Assembly: GCA_001600495.1 (NCBI GenBank)
Contig: BCKE01000015.1
Coordinates: forward strand, 460,272 to 524,271
From: Pilasporangium apinafurcum
Taxonomy: Eukaryota; Oomycota; Peronosporomycetes; Pythiales; Pythiaceae
Length of the DNA stretch: 64,000 bases
Direction: 5' to 3'
Of this stretch, positions 31,815 to 43,474 are shown piece by piece. The stretch's first letter is position 1. Every line of letters begins with the position of its first letter. Both the position numbers and the translations under genes were made by a program. Below the pieces are notes generated by a model, which saw nothing but the letters and a program-made list of their open reading frames with translations, ran no database searches and had not been told where the DNA came from.

Positions 31815-34800
31815 ATGGTGGAGAAACGTCGCAGCACCAGTACAGACGGCGGCGAATTCTCACCTGATGCGCGTCGTCGACCAAGAAAAGTGGTGCGTGT
31901 GGATCCTGGACAGAACCGAGCAACTTCAGCAGTAGCAGATGGAATCAATGGTAACAGTAGTAATAGAATTCGAGCACTTTCGAACAGCAGCCGCATTAGC
32001 GTGACGCCGCGTGCACCATCACCTTCGACATTGGCGTTAGAGGTGGCCAAGACAGCGATGACTGATGATAATTCGCAGGATACTGAGGAACAGCAGCAGG
32101 AAGAAGAAAGTATGGCGGTCGATAGTGAAGCTGCTGTACTGGAAGAGGTCGATATCCCGCAGACACCGCCGTCAGTGCATGCGAATGTGCGACGTTGCCC
32201 TGATAGTGCAGGTACTATGAAATTGGACCCCACCGGCAGTACGAAGATGTTTCACGCTTCGTCCTCTACAATTCACAGTAGCAATAACGGCACTTCCATA
32301 TGCAATGGCACTACTACCAATACCAATGACAAGGAGCTGCTGGAGTGTCCGCCCGTGACGTTTCACCATTACTTTCCGATGCTCACAGACCATCCGCGGC
32401 TGCTCACCCCCACCGAGAAAGACGCATTGGGCTTCGAGTGGCGAGTGCTATTTTATCCAAGAGGTCACGGGCTAGACGATGAATTCGTGAGCGTGTTTGT
32501 CGAAATGGTGCTGGATCCAACCACCGCGACCGATGCTGATAGTCCTAGTCGTTCTGTCGAAGTGGAAATCGTGCTGGTTCACCAAAGTGGCCATGCCGAG
32601 CGCAACCATTCCAAAACCTCGAGTGTGCATCGCTTCTCTCCACAGAGCCTGGAATTCGGTATGACACAGTTCATTCAGCGGCGGGACGTGTTAAACCCTG
32701 AGAATCAATTTCTCACCCCTGAAGGTCGCGCAGAAGTTGAGATTCGTATTATTTCTATCGCGACCGATGATGATGGTGATATTGTAACTTCAGATGGTGG
32801 ACAACCGCTCTACACGGCTACAAGCCTAGTTGCTGGTACGGGTACGTCAGCCACACTAGGAGCAGTAGAAGCTGCTAGTGCTGGTACCCCGCTTAGCAGC
32901 CATCACTTAATCGAGTACGATTCAAAAAAAGAAACGGGGATGGTGGGACTGAAGAATCAAGGCGCAACTTGTTACTTGAACTCGCTGCTACAAACGCTCT
33001 TCCATCTGCGTGCGTTCCGCAACGTCGTCTATGTGACTCCCACGGATAAAGAAGACACAAATGATTCCGTATCGTTGGCCTTGCAGCGTGTATTTTACCG
33101 GTTGCAATCACAGAATAAAGCGGTAAGCACCAAGGAATTAACACGGTCGTTTGGTTGGAGTCAAATCGATTCCTTCATGCAACATGACGTGCAGGAACTT
33201 TATCGTATTTTATGTGATCGTCTGGAAGAGAAAATGAAACACACGAAAGTGGACGGTGCGATCATGCGATTGTTTGAGGGGAAAGTGCGGTCGTTTGTGC
33301 AGTGCGTGAATGTGGATTTTCAATCATCACGTGATGAAAGTTTTTATGATTTGCAACTGGATGTCAAAGGCTGTAAAGACATTTATGCATCGTTCCGCAA
33401 GTATGTTGAGATTGAGATGCTACAGGGTGATAATCAGTATGAAGCAGAAGGGTATGGCAAGCAAGATGCTAAGAAAGGGATTCATTTCCTGCATTTTCCA
33501 CCGGTGTTGAATATCCAACTAAAGCGATTCGAATACGAACCGCTTCGGGATGGAATGGTCAAGATTCATGATCGGTTTGAGTTCCCAAAGACGCTCATTT
33601 TGGATGAGTTTGTGCCATCGAGTACAGATGAAAAGAAGCGTCGCACCAGTGATTCCAAACCCACACATGTCTACCACCTTCATAGTGTACTCGTGCACAG
33701 CGGTGATGTGCATGGTGGCCATTACTATGTATTTATTCGGCCAGGCAAAAACATCGCGAACAGTTCGACATGGTTTAAGTTTGATGATGATCAGATTACG
33801 CGAGTGGATGAACAGGTCGCCATTCAAGGGAGTTATGGTTCTTCGTCCTCTATGAGTAATGATGGTGGCGTGTCGACGTCACTATATTCGTCGATGTTGA
33901 ATTCACCTGACACCGCACCCAGTAATAATGGCATTGACTTTCGTGCAGCTGTCACAACACCTGAAGATGACGATCGGACAGGCGATCTGTTTGAATACAA
34001 CCGAAGCAATGGTGGTGATGAAACAGCATCTCAATTACCAGGAACGAATGGTGCAAATAGTCTGATGCTTCCAATGGGCCGAAGTTTCTCCAGCGCGTAC
34101 ATGCTTGTGTACATCCGCGACGGTGACAACGATATTCGTTGTATACAAGACGGTGATAGTGATTGTACAAAAGACGTCGAAATGGGTGCAACATCACCGT
34201 CCACTTTTGAATTAGGCGCCAGTCATGGCGTTACTACCGACGATTTGGTGATTCCTGAGGCATTGGTCAAACGATTTCATGAAGAGGAATTGGCCACGGC
34301 AAGACGCAAAAAGATGCAACAAACTGAACATCTTTATATGAATCTGCGGATTGCATCAGATTGGAGTATCGCAAAACTGAAGAAAATTACGAAAAATGTC
34401 GATTTCTCGTCTTTTAACAACAACAACTGCCTACGAATACGCATTAAACGAACTGCATCGATTCGGCAATTGTACCGACGTATTTATTTGCGAACTGGGG
34501 TTCCTGTGGCGAGACAACGACTCTGGAAGATCATTACGAGAGAAAACCGGACCCATCGTCCTGATAGTGCAATAGGACAGGATATGCTAGATTGGCGCGT
34601 GGAAGCGCTGATTGATGAGGATGCGTCACCAAAATCGCCCGTGCGATTATACTTGCAGATTGTAGCAGACAGAACTAGTCATGACGACAACATAGATATG
34701 AAAGAAACGATAAGCAGAAGTGTCGTGAACCGATACTTTTGGGATGAGTTTTCACCTCCCGAACGAGACGCCAATAGCGATGATAGAGCTGAAGACGAAG

Positions 34801-36579
34801 ACGACCCCGAAGAAGAGGAACCTACGGATGCTACAGAAGGCTATATAAGTTCTGGATTGTCATTCAAGGATGGTGATTACGCGTCTAACGTGAAACCGAA
34901 CGAAATTTTGCTCTTTATTAAATTTTATGACATCAAAAAGAAGCTGGGGGAGCGCCTTGAGTATATGGGAAACATTCTGATTGACATGCGCAAGACTGGC
35001 GCAGAATTGGCGAAATTTTTGCACGAAGCATTGCAGATTCCATTCACTACCGAGCTGACACTATATGAAGAAATTCAACCGCTGAATGTGTCAGAAATTG
35101 ACATGGACATATCACTAGGTGCTGCGGATATTCAGCATGGTGATATCATATGTTATCAGTACGCTGAAGATGCCGAAGCCGCCCACAAGACGCGAGAGTT
35201 TACTGATGACGAAGGTGACGCCGATATGAATGCACATACTAGTGATGAATCCATGGAGGAACTTCCTGTGTCATCGTCAACATCGTCACGATCGATAAGC
35301 AAAATGGCAGTGAAACTAGCTGAAGAGCGTTATCCCGATGTTCCCTCTTATTTTCAGTATTTGTTAGATCGCGTGGAGGTCGTGTTCCAGCATTACAACC
35401 ATCCAGAGGAAGAACCTTTCGCATTGGTGCTTTTATATAGCAACGTCTATGACGAAATCATCGACGCTGTGGCTGCTCAATTAGGGCTCGTGGGTGAGAA
35501 ACGCTTGCATTTGCGGTTGTACCAGCACTCTCCCTTGAACGGGTTGCCGAAGAGGACGCCCTTGCGACATTCCAAATACGCTGGAGATGACCAAACAACA
35601 CTGGACGAGTTTCTTACCGAGTACATGGAGCGCACAAATATCATGTACTACGAAATTTTGCCGAATCCGATTACAGAAATCGAGGCAAAGAAGCAGGTGA
35701 CTGTGTATTTCAGTATTTATGATGAGTGTTTCGTCGATCCCAGCGCACCAAAATCTTCTCGACGTCTGGAATTTCTGGTACTTCCTACATATGCGGTCAA
35801 AGATTTGCTGGTACTGGTGAAGCAAACGTTTGAATTGCCCACAGACACGCCGTTACGTGTCTGTGAAGTATCTCATAGTGGAACGATGATTCAACGTATA
35901 CTGGCTGAAGACACACCATTGGACAAGTACTGGTCGACATCGGCAGGTTACTCGGCCGCCAACGAAACCAGTCTCTTCGTGGAGCAGATTCCGACCGACG
36001 AGCTGGAAGAAGAAGCACGTGCTCGCGCTGACGAAGCAGACCGAGTAGCAGTTCGAATGGTGGATGGCGATGATGTGGAAGATGATGACGAGAGCAATGA
36101 ATTCTTTCGCTTGGGCGTCGTACATTTCAACTTTCAGCCAAACACGCCTTTGTGGATCAATCCACATGGTGTTCCGTTTGTCACGTATTTCCGGGAACTT
36201 GATACAGTGGCCCATGTCAAGGAGCGGCTGCGGAAGCGGTAAGAAGCCTGTATTAAATATTTTTATGTTTAGTGTGTGATTGTGGAGAGAATTTACAACT
36301 GTGTCCGTCGTTTTTTTCAGAATTGGCGTTTCTGAGGAGATGTTTAGTCGGTGGAATTTGGCGTTGGTGAAGGACACAAAGGCGTCTACACTCAAGAGTG
36401 TTTACGACGATATGGAACTCGAGGCGATTGATGGATTTACGATGGGCAAACTAGAAGAAATTTGTGGCGATCAGTTTGAAAGCATCGCCAATTTGGGACT
36501 CGAACATGCTGATCCGAAACCGGTCCCGCCCAAGTATGGTCGACGACAGGAACATGGGATTCGCATTCGCCAGAATTGA
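31815..36579 (+). CDS. USP7: USP7/HAUSP-type ubiquitin-specific protease
   Basis: Two exons: 31815-36238 and 36321-36579 (82-nt intron, GCG|GTAAG ... TTTCAG|AAT), about 1560 residues against 1102 in human USP7. A low-complexity N-terminus (1-170) leads to a MATH/TRAF-like domain (about 175-315, FEWRVLFYPRGHG ... NPENQFLTPEG). The USP catalytic domain starts at GMVGLKNQGATCYLNS with catalytic Cys386; its His is in VHGGHYYVFIRPG (His636). The SFGWSQIDSFMQHDVQEL box is typical of USP7. An insert rich in Ser, Gly and Asn lies before the end of the catalytic part, then a long C-terminal run of ubiquitin-like domains (RIKRTASIRQLYRRI..., KPNEILLFIKFYD, ILPNPITEIE, EEMFSRWNLALVKD). USP7 removes ubiquitin from nuclear substrates. 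An acidic stretch (EDEDDPEEEEP) is lineage-specific. Confidence 0.93.
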
Positions 36580-36778
36580 GGGATGATAAACAAGATAGAG
36601 CAGGCACTTGAAGCGTGGATGCATGACAGATAAAGAAGCTCTCAACCTATCAAAAAACCAAGGCGATAGGATTTTAAGGTATTATACTCGTAATATACAC
36701 GCTTCATCTCTAGTCCTTCCCTTACGCTGTTGTGGCTTTTTCAAAAATGGTACAGCAGCCGAATAAAAAACAAAAAGG

Positions 36779-39448
36779 CTAACTATAAAGAGAGTCCAGA
36801 AGCGATTGATATTTTTTGTCGATGACTCGGCGATTCACGTCGCCTGTGTCGGGGTCGATCTCACCGGATTCCGCGGCGAATCCATCAGTCATTAAGATCC
36901 ATTTTCTTACCTGAAACCCGGAGAGCCCACAGTTCTGCGGCAAATTTTCCAAAACGGCATCGAAATGCACAGCCCAGGCTTGTGATTTGATAGCGTCAGC
37001 GACAGTAGTGGCAGGACTTCTTAATGTTTTTCCTACAAGCAGCGCCTCGTCACTCAGCAGCGCACTACCGGGTTTTGAGCTGTTTTTATATGCTTGCGGA
37101 CCGCCACTACCTGCGCCTCCCCCGCCATGACCACCGCTGCTTGTTTTGGTCTTGAGAAATAGCAGGACGCTGAGGAACGGGCGATTGTCGCCGATCAGCA
37201 CAGCGCGGTCCAGTTCAGGTTGCACTGCAAGTGCTTCTTCAAACGGCTTGATTGGGATCCAGTCACCAGTTGAAAGGATACAGAAATCACGGGGCGCATT
37301 GACCTGAAGGAAATCCGTAGGAGTGAGGAAGCCACGCTGCGAGAAGCGGTACCAGCCGTCTTGATGTGGCAAATGCGGCACGATCTGCCCGTTCCGCACG
37401 TAGCTGAGAAAGACATTTCGACCACGAAGCAAAACCTCCTGTGTATGGTCGTCGCAGGTGATGACAGTGCCTTTCAAGGCTCTGCCAGAACTGCCAAACT
37501 CCCACGCATGTGGGTAGTTGATAGCAGCAAAGCCTGTGGTTTCCGCACACCCAAAGAGCTGGTAAATCGGGATATCGATGGTCTTGAAGAGCTTTTCCAA
37601 TTCAAAATCAAGTGGCGCAAGCACCGAATAGCACGCCTGACAACTCTCAAGACCAATTCTCTTTTTGATATTATTGAGCACGAGCTTCTTCGCGAGCATA
37701 TACCCCACACTGCGGTGTGCATTCTGGCCAAACAGTAATTTCTTCGAGTTATGGGTCGCACGTATCTTCGCCCAACGATACAGGAAAGAATTGACTTGTG
37801 TTTTTGCCTTATAGACTTGCACACTGAAACGTGCCCACGTATCCGGAGTGGCAAAAAATATCGTCGGTTTTCTGGCAGTGATAACCTTAACAAGCGAATC
37901 CTTGTAGGAGGGTGCACAAACAACAGAGAGCCCACACATCATGGGCAAATACAGCTCCAATACTTGTGCCGCGATGTGATAAAGTTGAATATATCCGACC
38001 ATACGGTCCATTTTCGTCAATGGGCCAAAGCACATCGCCAGTGTTGATGCCGTGAAAAGAACATTATCATGTGATAACCTTGTCCCTTGAATCTTCCCAT
38101 GAGCGTCATATCCAAAAGAAAGCAGACAACAGTCCATAGGTGATACATTGATGGCTTGCAACTCGACCGTCAAGTCGTTCATCGACAAGAAAGTAGACGC
38201 CGCACCGGCACGGTTCGTGAAAATAGCAGAGTTGTCATCTGGTGTTGCTCCAGTTGTGTTGGTTGTCTGAAGCATCTCAGCCATATTCAACACATCGACA
38301 GACGTATTCAGAGTTGTAATCATTTCCATCGGGTCCTGTTCGCCTATCACTATGACTGCACGAATTGGTGTCTTTGCATTGTCAACAGCGGTGAGAATGT
38401 GATGATGCAATTCGTCCAGCACAATGAACCGCGCCTTGCTGTCCACAAAGATGTGATCGACCAGTTCATCGGTGGTCCAGGTTGAACGGATATGTGCGAC
38501 AACTCCACCCAATGCAGTGACCGCGACGTTTAGGATGTAGAGCTCCGTGGAACTTTTAGCACTGATAATCACGCCATCGCCGCGCGTCAATCCCATCTGC
38601 ACCAACGCCTTTGCGACGCGCAAGACCTGTTGATAGTATCCAATCCACGTGTAATTGCGGTCCTGATGTCCATGTTCACAGCCACTCAATGCCAGGGCAT
38701 CGGCATGGCGTTGCACGCAGAGCGTGAATGCGCTCCAGATGGTCATGGGTTTCTGCAGAATTTCATGATGCATGGTGTTGCTGCGCGGCAACGATGGCTG
38801 AGCTGATCCTGCGGTATTGATAGCAGTGGTGGTTGCGTTGGTGTTGTTGGCTAACGACGATTTACGATCGAGAGTGTGATTCCCACTGGTGGCTGCCGTG
38901 CTGGTACTGTGTGGAACGGTGCTGGTGGTCATGGCGACTGAAAGTGAGCCTCGGGGTGATGAAGAAGAAGACAGTGATGACAATGAGGTTGGTGGTGGCA
39001 CTGACTCAATCTTGAATGTCCCATATCGACGTGGACCTGATGAGGATGAGGGCTGAGAATGATGCCCAAGTGGGAGCGTATGCGAATGTCGCTTGTTGCT
39101 GGATGGCAAACGGTGGTGTTGATGTCGCGCGAGCAGACTACGTCGACCATCACCATCGAAAGAAGGCGAGTTTTCCACAGGGATTTCGGTCGCGCGGAAC
39201 GAAATCATATCGGATGTCAATCGATGATTGACTGGAGGAGTTGGCGAAGTAGCCTGGGAAGGAGAATCTGCTAACGGAACGTCTGTTGGCAACGGTGGAT
39301 CGCTCATCGAGCGATTTCCATGGCGATTGTTCCTACTCTCATGGCTGTCGCTGTGCCAGCTGACGGTAGGCGGTTGCCCGGTGGTGGTGGCGCGCCGACT
39401 TCTACCCGAACCAGCGAGCGCCGACGCCACCATCGCCGGTCGCGCCAT
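36779..39448 (-). CDS. ACSBG-like acyl-CoA synthetase fold with degenerate catalytic motifs
   Basis: Intronless, 889 residues, ATG at 39448. The first 230 residues are Ser/Thr/His-rich and probably disordered. From 231 the fold of long-chain acyl-CoA synthetases of the bubblegum (ACSBG) type follows: MTIWSAFTLCVQRHADALAL, ALVQMGLTRGDGVII, the ALGGVV segment, and QLFGCAETTG (630-639), the conserved Y/F-G-x-[T/A]-E box, ending in KKYQSLLDSLYS as ACSBG proteins do. The active-site motifs are changed. The ATP/AMP P-loop, usually YTSGTTGxPKG, reads SFGYDAHGKIQG (444-455). The GWxxTGD box reads GWYRFSQRG (698-706), without Asp. The C-terminal catalytic Lys region (TxKxRR in relatives) reads DTGDVNRR. 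A pseudoenzyme or a new activity is therefore likely. The frame is fully open. It lies tail-to-tail with USP7, 200 bases apart. Confidence 0.82.
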   Translation of the reverse strand: MARPAMVASALAGSGRSRRATTTGQPPTVSWHSDSHESRNNRHGNRSMSDPPLPTDVPLADSPSQATSPTPPVNHRLTSDMISFRATEIPVENSPSFDGDGRRSLLARHQHHRLPSSNKRHSHTLPLGHHSQPSSSSGPRRYGTFKIESVPPPTSLSSLSSSSSPRGSLSVAMTTSTVPHSTSTAATSGNHTLDRKSSLANNTNATTTAINTAGSAQPSLPRSNTMHHEILQKPMTIWSAFTLCVQRHADALALSGCEHGHQDRNYTWIGYYQQVLRVAKALVQMGLTRGDGVIISAKSSTELYILNVAVTALGGVVAHIRSTWTTDELVDHIFVDSKARFIVLDELHHHILTAVDNAKTPIRAVIVIGEQDPMEMITTLNTSVDVLNMAEMLQTTNTTGATPDDNSAIFTNRAGAASTFLSMNDLTVELQAINVSPMDCCLLSFGYDAHGKIQGTRLSHDNVLFTASTLAMCFGPLTKMDRMVGYIQLYHIAAQVLELYLPMMCGLSVVCAPSYKDSLVKVITARKPTIFFATPDTWARFSVQVYKAKTQVNSFLYRWAKIRATHNSKKLLFGQNAHRSVGYMLAKKLVLNNIKKRIGLESCQACYSVLAPLDFELEKLFKTIDIPIYQLFGCAETTGFAAINYPHAWEFGSSGRALKGTVITCDDHTQEVLLRGRNVFLSYVRNGQIVPHLPHQDGWYRFSQRGFLTPTDFLQVNAPRDFCILSTGDWIPIKPFEEALAVQPELDRAVLIGDNRPFLSVLLFLKTKTSSGGHGGGGAGSGGPQAYKNSSKPGSALLSDEALLVGKTLRSPATTVADAIKSQAWAVHFDAVLENLPQNCGLSGFQVRKWILMTDGFAAESGEIDPDTGDVNRRVIDKKYQSLLDSLYS

Positions 39449-40350
39449 TTTGCGGTGAGTGGCGTCAAAATGCGCGAGAGTCGCAGCTCACAGAGAAGTC
39501 TGGTGTGTACAAAGCAGACTATAGAAAAGAGATCGAAGAGAAAGATGAAAGAAGTGACGACGGGACCAAGACGATGACACACGTGCAAACGGCGCTTGGT
39601 GGTCAGTCGTACTTGACGGTTGAACGCTTGGCGATTGATCGAGAAAAAAAACAGCGGTAGCTCTTCCAAAAATACGTTGCATGTTGACAAGCAAGCAAAA
39701 CAGGAACGCAATCGAAAAAAATTGGTGATGGGGATCTGATTGGCTAAAAATACTACTAGACGCGATATCATTGGGTGTTTTTATGTGGGAGAGACGTGGT
39801 CTGATTATATGGGGTGAGTACTGTACTTGGACACTGATTCCATTAAGCTCCCCTACCCCTTTTCCCAGTGGTTAACCCATCTATGTGGACCATATGGGGG
39901 ACGTGCATGTCACAAGAACAGAAAAGACGGCAGACATTCTGATACCATTTTCTGATTCTGATTCGATTTGTGTGCCTTTTTTTTGGTATGGTCTCACATG
40001 GGAATGCCTGACAATGAGGAGGGAGGAGAAAGAGTTTGGACACATACATTGGAGGCGAACAAAAGTAAAAACCCACGTTTTGAAAGCTTGCAGCATCTTG
40101 ATCTACGCTCTATTACTCAATACGCTGCATGCACATGGCAAATAGAGCAAAATATTGATGTTGGATAACGCGTAGAATGTGATATTCGCTTCAAGGTATG
40201 TAAGATGGTACGCAAAGTATTCTTCCATTGTGGATGCATTTGCAGAGAGAACGTACCCATTATTCTCTTTCTCCCTCTGGAATAAGTACATTCTCAAACA
40301 CGTCTTAGAGCCAAAAAATTATCTGCTGAGCAACATAACATCATTGTACC
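39449..40350. other. Spacer before the second PX-like cluster
   Basis: Promoter region of the synthetase-like gene on the left, including a CCAAT box at 39736-39745 (TGATTGGCTA inverted). The frames at 39845-40145 on either strand are shadows of each other and not supported. Confidence 0.3.
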
Positions 40351-41253
40351 ATGAATGCAGCTGAGACTGCCCAGGTAGATCACAACGACATGATCCAAGA
40401 TGATGATCCCAACAGCACCAAGACTAACTCTCGCTCATCCGCTGACAAAAAGAAGTACCATAAATCGCTGTCGTTAAAGCGCTTCTTCAATAATGTGAAG
40501 AGCTCGATTAGTGGTAAGTACGACCAACTACCAGCATCACTCGTCGATGCGAGCTTTGCTTCCGCGGTGAAGAAATCGATAGGAGAAGAAGATGCTGAAG
40601 AACCACTGGATATGATGTACGTGGATGCTTGCAGACAGACACTGAAACGTATCACCAACATCGTCGCTATCTCCGTGATCGACCGCACTGTCGAACAGCT
40701 ACCATCCCACCCTAAGCCCAAATCCCAACTCGATGCAAAGATCATACGCATGGAGATTTCTTTTCAACCTACACCAACTGGCATCTTCCATCCGGGAAGG
40801 ATATACCATAAAACGAGGGAAGTCGTGCGTCCATTCACGGAATTCCGTCAACTACGCAAATTGCTTGCATTTTGCGTCAATGCCCGCAGGCACAAATGTG
40901 AGCGTGAGCTTGTGGATGGCGGTGAATGTCCATTCTGTACGCAATTCCGTGAATATGAAGCCATCTGCTGGGAGCTCACGCCGCTGGTTCCACGTACCGT
41001 TCTTGTGTCGGGTATAAGCAAGAAGGTACTGACAGACAGTTTGATGAACTTTTTGCGCCTAGCTACTTCATCGAGCGTGGCAATGCCCCAAGACACGGTA
41101 GCTCGTGATGCGAGTTCACCGAGGATGTGTCAACCTCAGTCAGAGATTACACTGATTTTGCATGACTTCTTGCAATGCACCACTATCACCGCTACGGCCA
41201 ACATACAAACGACAAACATTGAGTCACTAAGCTTACAACCACCGACCGCATAG
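40351..41253 (+). CDS. PX-like CxxC family protein 13 (long subfamily)
   Basis: Intronless, 300 residues, ATG at 40351. It carries an extra N-terminal part absent from the first array: a basic helix KKYHKSLSLKRFFNNVKSS (34-52), then LPASLVDASFASAV (60-73), shared with gene 14. The core follows: CRQTLKRITNIVAISVI (94-110), AKIIRMEISF (129-138), a GIFHPG loop (144-149) instead of IPTN, VVRPFTEFRQLRKLL (158-172), CxxC (Cys193, Cys196), CWELT (206-210), LMNFLRLATS, Cys260, ITLILHDFLQC. The motif Arg pair is Arg-Pro. The 52-residue spacer between strand 1 and the next strand is longer than in genes 1-12. It points the same way as gene 14, 384 bases on. Confidence 0.78.
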   Translation: MNAAETAQVDHNDMIQDDDPNSTKTNSRSSADKKKYHKSLSLKRFFNNVKSSISGKYDQLPASLVDASFASAVKKSIGEEDAEEPLDMMYVDACRQTLKRITNIVAISVIDRTVEQLPSHPKPKSQLDAKIIRMEISFQPTPTGIFHPGRIYHKTREVVRPFTEFRQLRKLLAFCVNARRHKCERELVDGGECPFCTQFREYEAICWELTPLVPRTVLVSGISKKVLTDSLMNFLRLATSSSVAMPQDTVARDASSPRMCQPQSEITLILHDFLQCTTITATANIQTTNIESLSLQPPTA

Positions 41254-41637
41254 GTGCTTGTGTACAAAGCAATGCTGATAACACCCTAATTGCATGATAA
41301 TTGAAAACAGAAAAGCTGCTCGGCTATAACGGCTCGGAATGTACCCATTCATTAATTATTAATGTAAGTAGCAGGAGTTTAATTGACTTTATATTACAAA
41401 GCATTCGATCTTTTGGCAGTGAGAGCTCAAACAAGAAGAGACCTGTCATGAGTAAGAGGGTGATGGGAGGAGGTCATATCACACGGAGATGAGCATTTTG
41501 ACAAAAAAAGAGGCGGCACCAGCCTGTCTTCTTCCAAGTTGTTCTGATCACCTACAAAATACCACCAGCATCTATTGTGGAGATTTCCCTCCTTTGTACC
41601 TCATCCAGAACAAGAGGAGGAAGAATCAGAAAACAAA
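41254..41637. other. Short spacer between PX-like genes 13 and 14
   Basis: An AT-rich stretch; the frame of gene 14 extends upstream to a TTG at 41575 but no ATG lies in that part. Nothing else is seen. Confidence 0.3.
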
Positions 41638-42621
41638 ATGCTGTTAAGTGCTGATCGGCTTCCTCCTCAAGCCATAGCTGCTGCCAGTGCATCAGAATTA
41701 CCATCAGAACTTCCACCACAAATGGAGCATGAATCCACGCATTCGCGGTTCTATCGACTCTATTGTCGCATGAAAAATCTTACCAGGAAGCGCAACACTT
41801 CGTATCATCATCAACATCCGCAGCGGTTGCCTGCATCACTTGCACAGCTGAGCTTTGCGACTGTGCTGCAACAAGAAGAACTTGACGTAGAACGGGTGCA
41901 AAGATGCCTACAAGCACTGCATCGCATCACTAAGATCGTCGTCGTTCGAATTACAGGACACACGCAACGACCAATTCGTCGACCGTGGCGTAGGCATAAC
42001 CCCAACGATGGAGGCGGAGAAGATATACTGACAGTGACGATGCAGATCCACACCCACCCACAGCATGCACTGGCCCCATTAGTTGGCAGTCAAAGTATCA
42101 GCATATACCAACCAGGCACTCGGCTACAGTGCCATGAAATAACCCGACCGTTCGAGGAGTTTGTTCGACTGCGTAAGCTACTCTATCATTGTGTGAAGAA
42201 GGAGAAGCATGTCCGCCATTTGATGGATGACCTTCCTAGTGCCGATGCGCCAAGAGCAAAAACCGCATGCACATTTTGTCTATACATGAAGTCGTACATG
42301 CGCCTGTGCTGGGAACGGCCGGCTTTGGTGATCCCGTCGAATTTGTCGACTGGATGTGCATTGAGAAAGTCAGTGCTCGGCCATAGCATGCAACGGTTCG
42401 TGGAGCTCGCGACCATGCCCTCCTCCAGTTGTGGTAATGATGTCAACAATGAACTTGTTCCTTCAACTGATCGCAATAGTAACAACAATATTGTCGGTAT
42501 TTGCCGCCATCAGGCTGACGTGGCAGTCATAATGCATGACTTTTTGGAGTGTAGGAATTTGACGACGGCCATGAAACCCATGAGTTCTTATTACCTCCAC
42601 CTGCGACCATTAGCTGAGTAG
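41638..42621 (+). CDS. PX-like CxxC family protein 14 (long subfamily)
   Basis: Intronless, 327 residues from the ATG at 41638. It is a tandem sister of gene 13: HSRFYRLYCRMKNLTRKRN (35-53) replaces the basic helix, LPASLAQLSFATV (64-76) is nearly the same, then CLQALHRITKIVVVRI (90-105), ILTVTMQIH (130-138), YQPGTRL loop (157-163), ITRPFEEFVRLRKLL (168-182), CxxC (Cys211, Cys214), CWERPAL (224-230), VLGHSMQRFVELA, Cys289, VAVIMHDFLEC. The motif Arg pair is Arg-Pro, as in gene 13. An Asn-rich insert (279-285) precedes the last helix. The CWERP box links it to gene 5 at 7.7 kb, 34 kb away. Confidence 0.78.
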   Translation: MLLSADRLPPQAIAAASASELPSELPPQMEHESTHSRFYRLYCRMKNLTRKRNTSYHHQHPQRLPASLAQLSFATVLQQEELDVERVQRCLQALHRITKIVVVRITGHTQRPIRRPWRRHNPNDGGGEDILTVTMQIHTHPQHALAPLVGSQSISIYQPGTRLQCHEITRPFEEFVRLRKLLYHCVKKEKHVRHLMDDLPSADAPRAKTACTFCLYMKSYMRLCWERPALVIPSNLSTGCALRKSVLGHSMQRFVELATMPSSSCGNDVNNELVPSTDRNSNNNIVGICRHQADVAVIMHDFLECRNLTTAMKPMSSYYLHLRPLAE

Positions 42622-43474
42622 AGAAGTGAGCGACTAGACGCTAATGATTTGTAGGCATTTAATGTTAATGAAATAACTACAAAATTAATGAAAAAAATAG
42701 CGATCTAACTACAAACCGATCATGTGCTGCAGGAATTGCAAACTGGAATTTTTTGGCACAAAGCATTGAACGCCCAAACGGCAAATCAGGAAGAAGAAGG
42801 CGACGACAACTCGTGCGTGTCTCTTCGGTCGCCAGGCGTAGTAGTGGCCATGACATAAACAGCTCGTTGGACACAGACCCAGAATATGTGGCTCTAGTGA
42901 TAAAGGGAAAAAATGGAGCATTCATTTGGCACTCGAAGTGTTCCTGCGACTGCCGAATGATCTCTTGTCTCTCTCTTTTTTTTTCTCATATTCATTCTTA
43001 TCAGTTCAATCATCAGTAGTAGCATCAGTTGCATCTGCAACCTTCACATGCATGATGAGCATTTGGATTTGCTTGTGATGGTCATGTCGAAGAAGAGAAG
43101 AGACAGAAAAAAGAATCCGGCCTGACTTCTTTCCTTCTATCATCTCCTTCCAATGGGTAAACTGCTTATCCAAATGAAAACACATAATTCGATACCTTGA
43201 AAAATAATCAAATATTAAAGAATCATTTTAATATAATATATTACTGTAAAAGGTACCAGATATCAAATAATAAAATATTATTTTTCAAAAACAAGATATC
43301 ATATTTTCTTTGCAGGTACGCAGCCGCTTAGGTGCGTAATCATTCCGCTGTGAAGATGGTGCTATGAAAAATAACACTCAACGCATGCACACGCCACCCA
43401 CAAGTTTGTTGTGTGGGAAGCAACCAGATCGACCAGCGATATCCTCAAACACATAGGAACATCATCGAAACGAT
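42622..43474. other. Spacer with a doubtful coding remnant
   Basis: A frame at 42753-43019 starts at TTG and has one plausible stretch (DTDPEYVALVIKGKNGAFIW), which may be debris. Bases 43180-43310 are very AT-rich. No intact gene. Confidence 0.3.
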
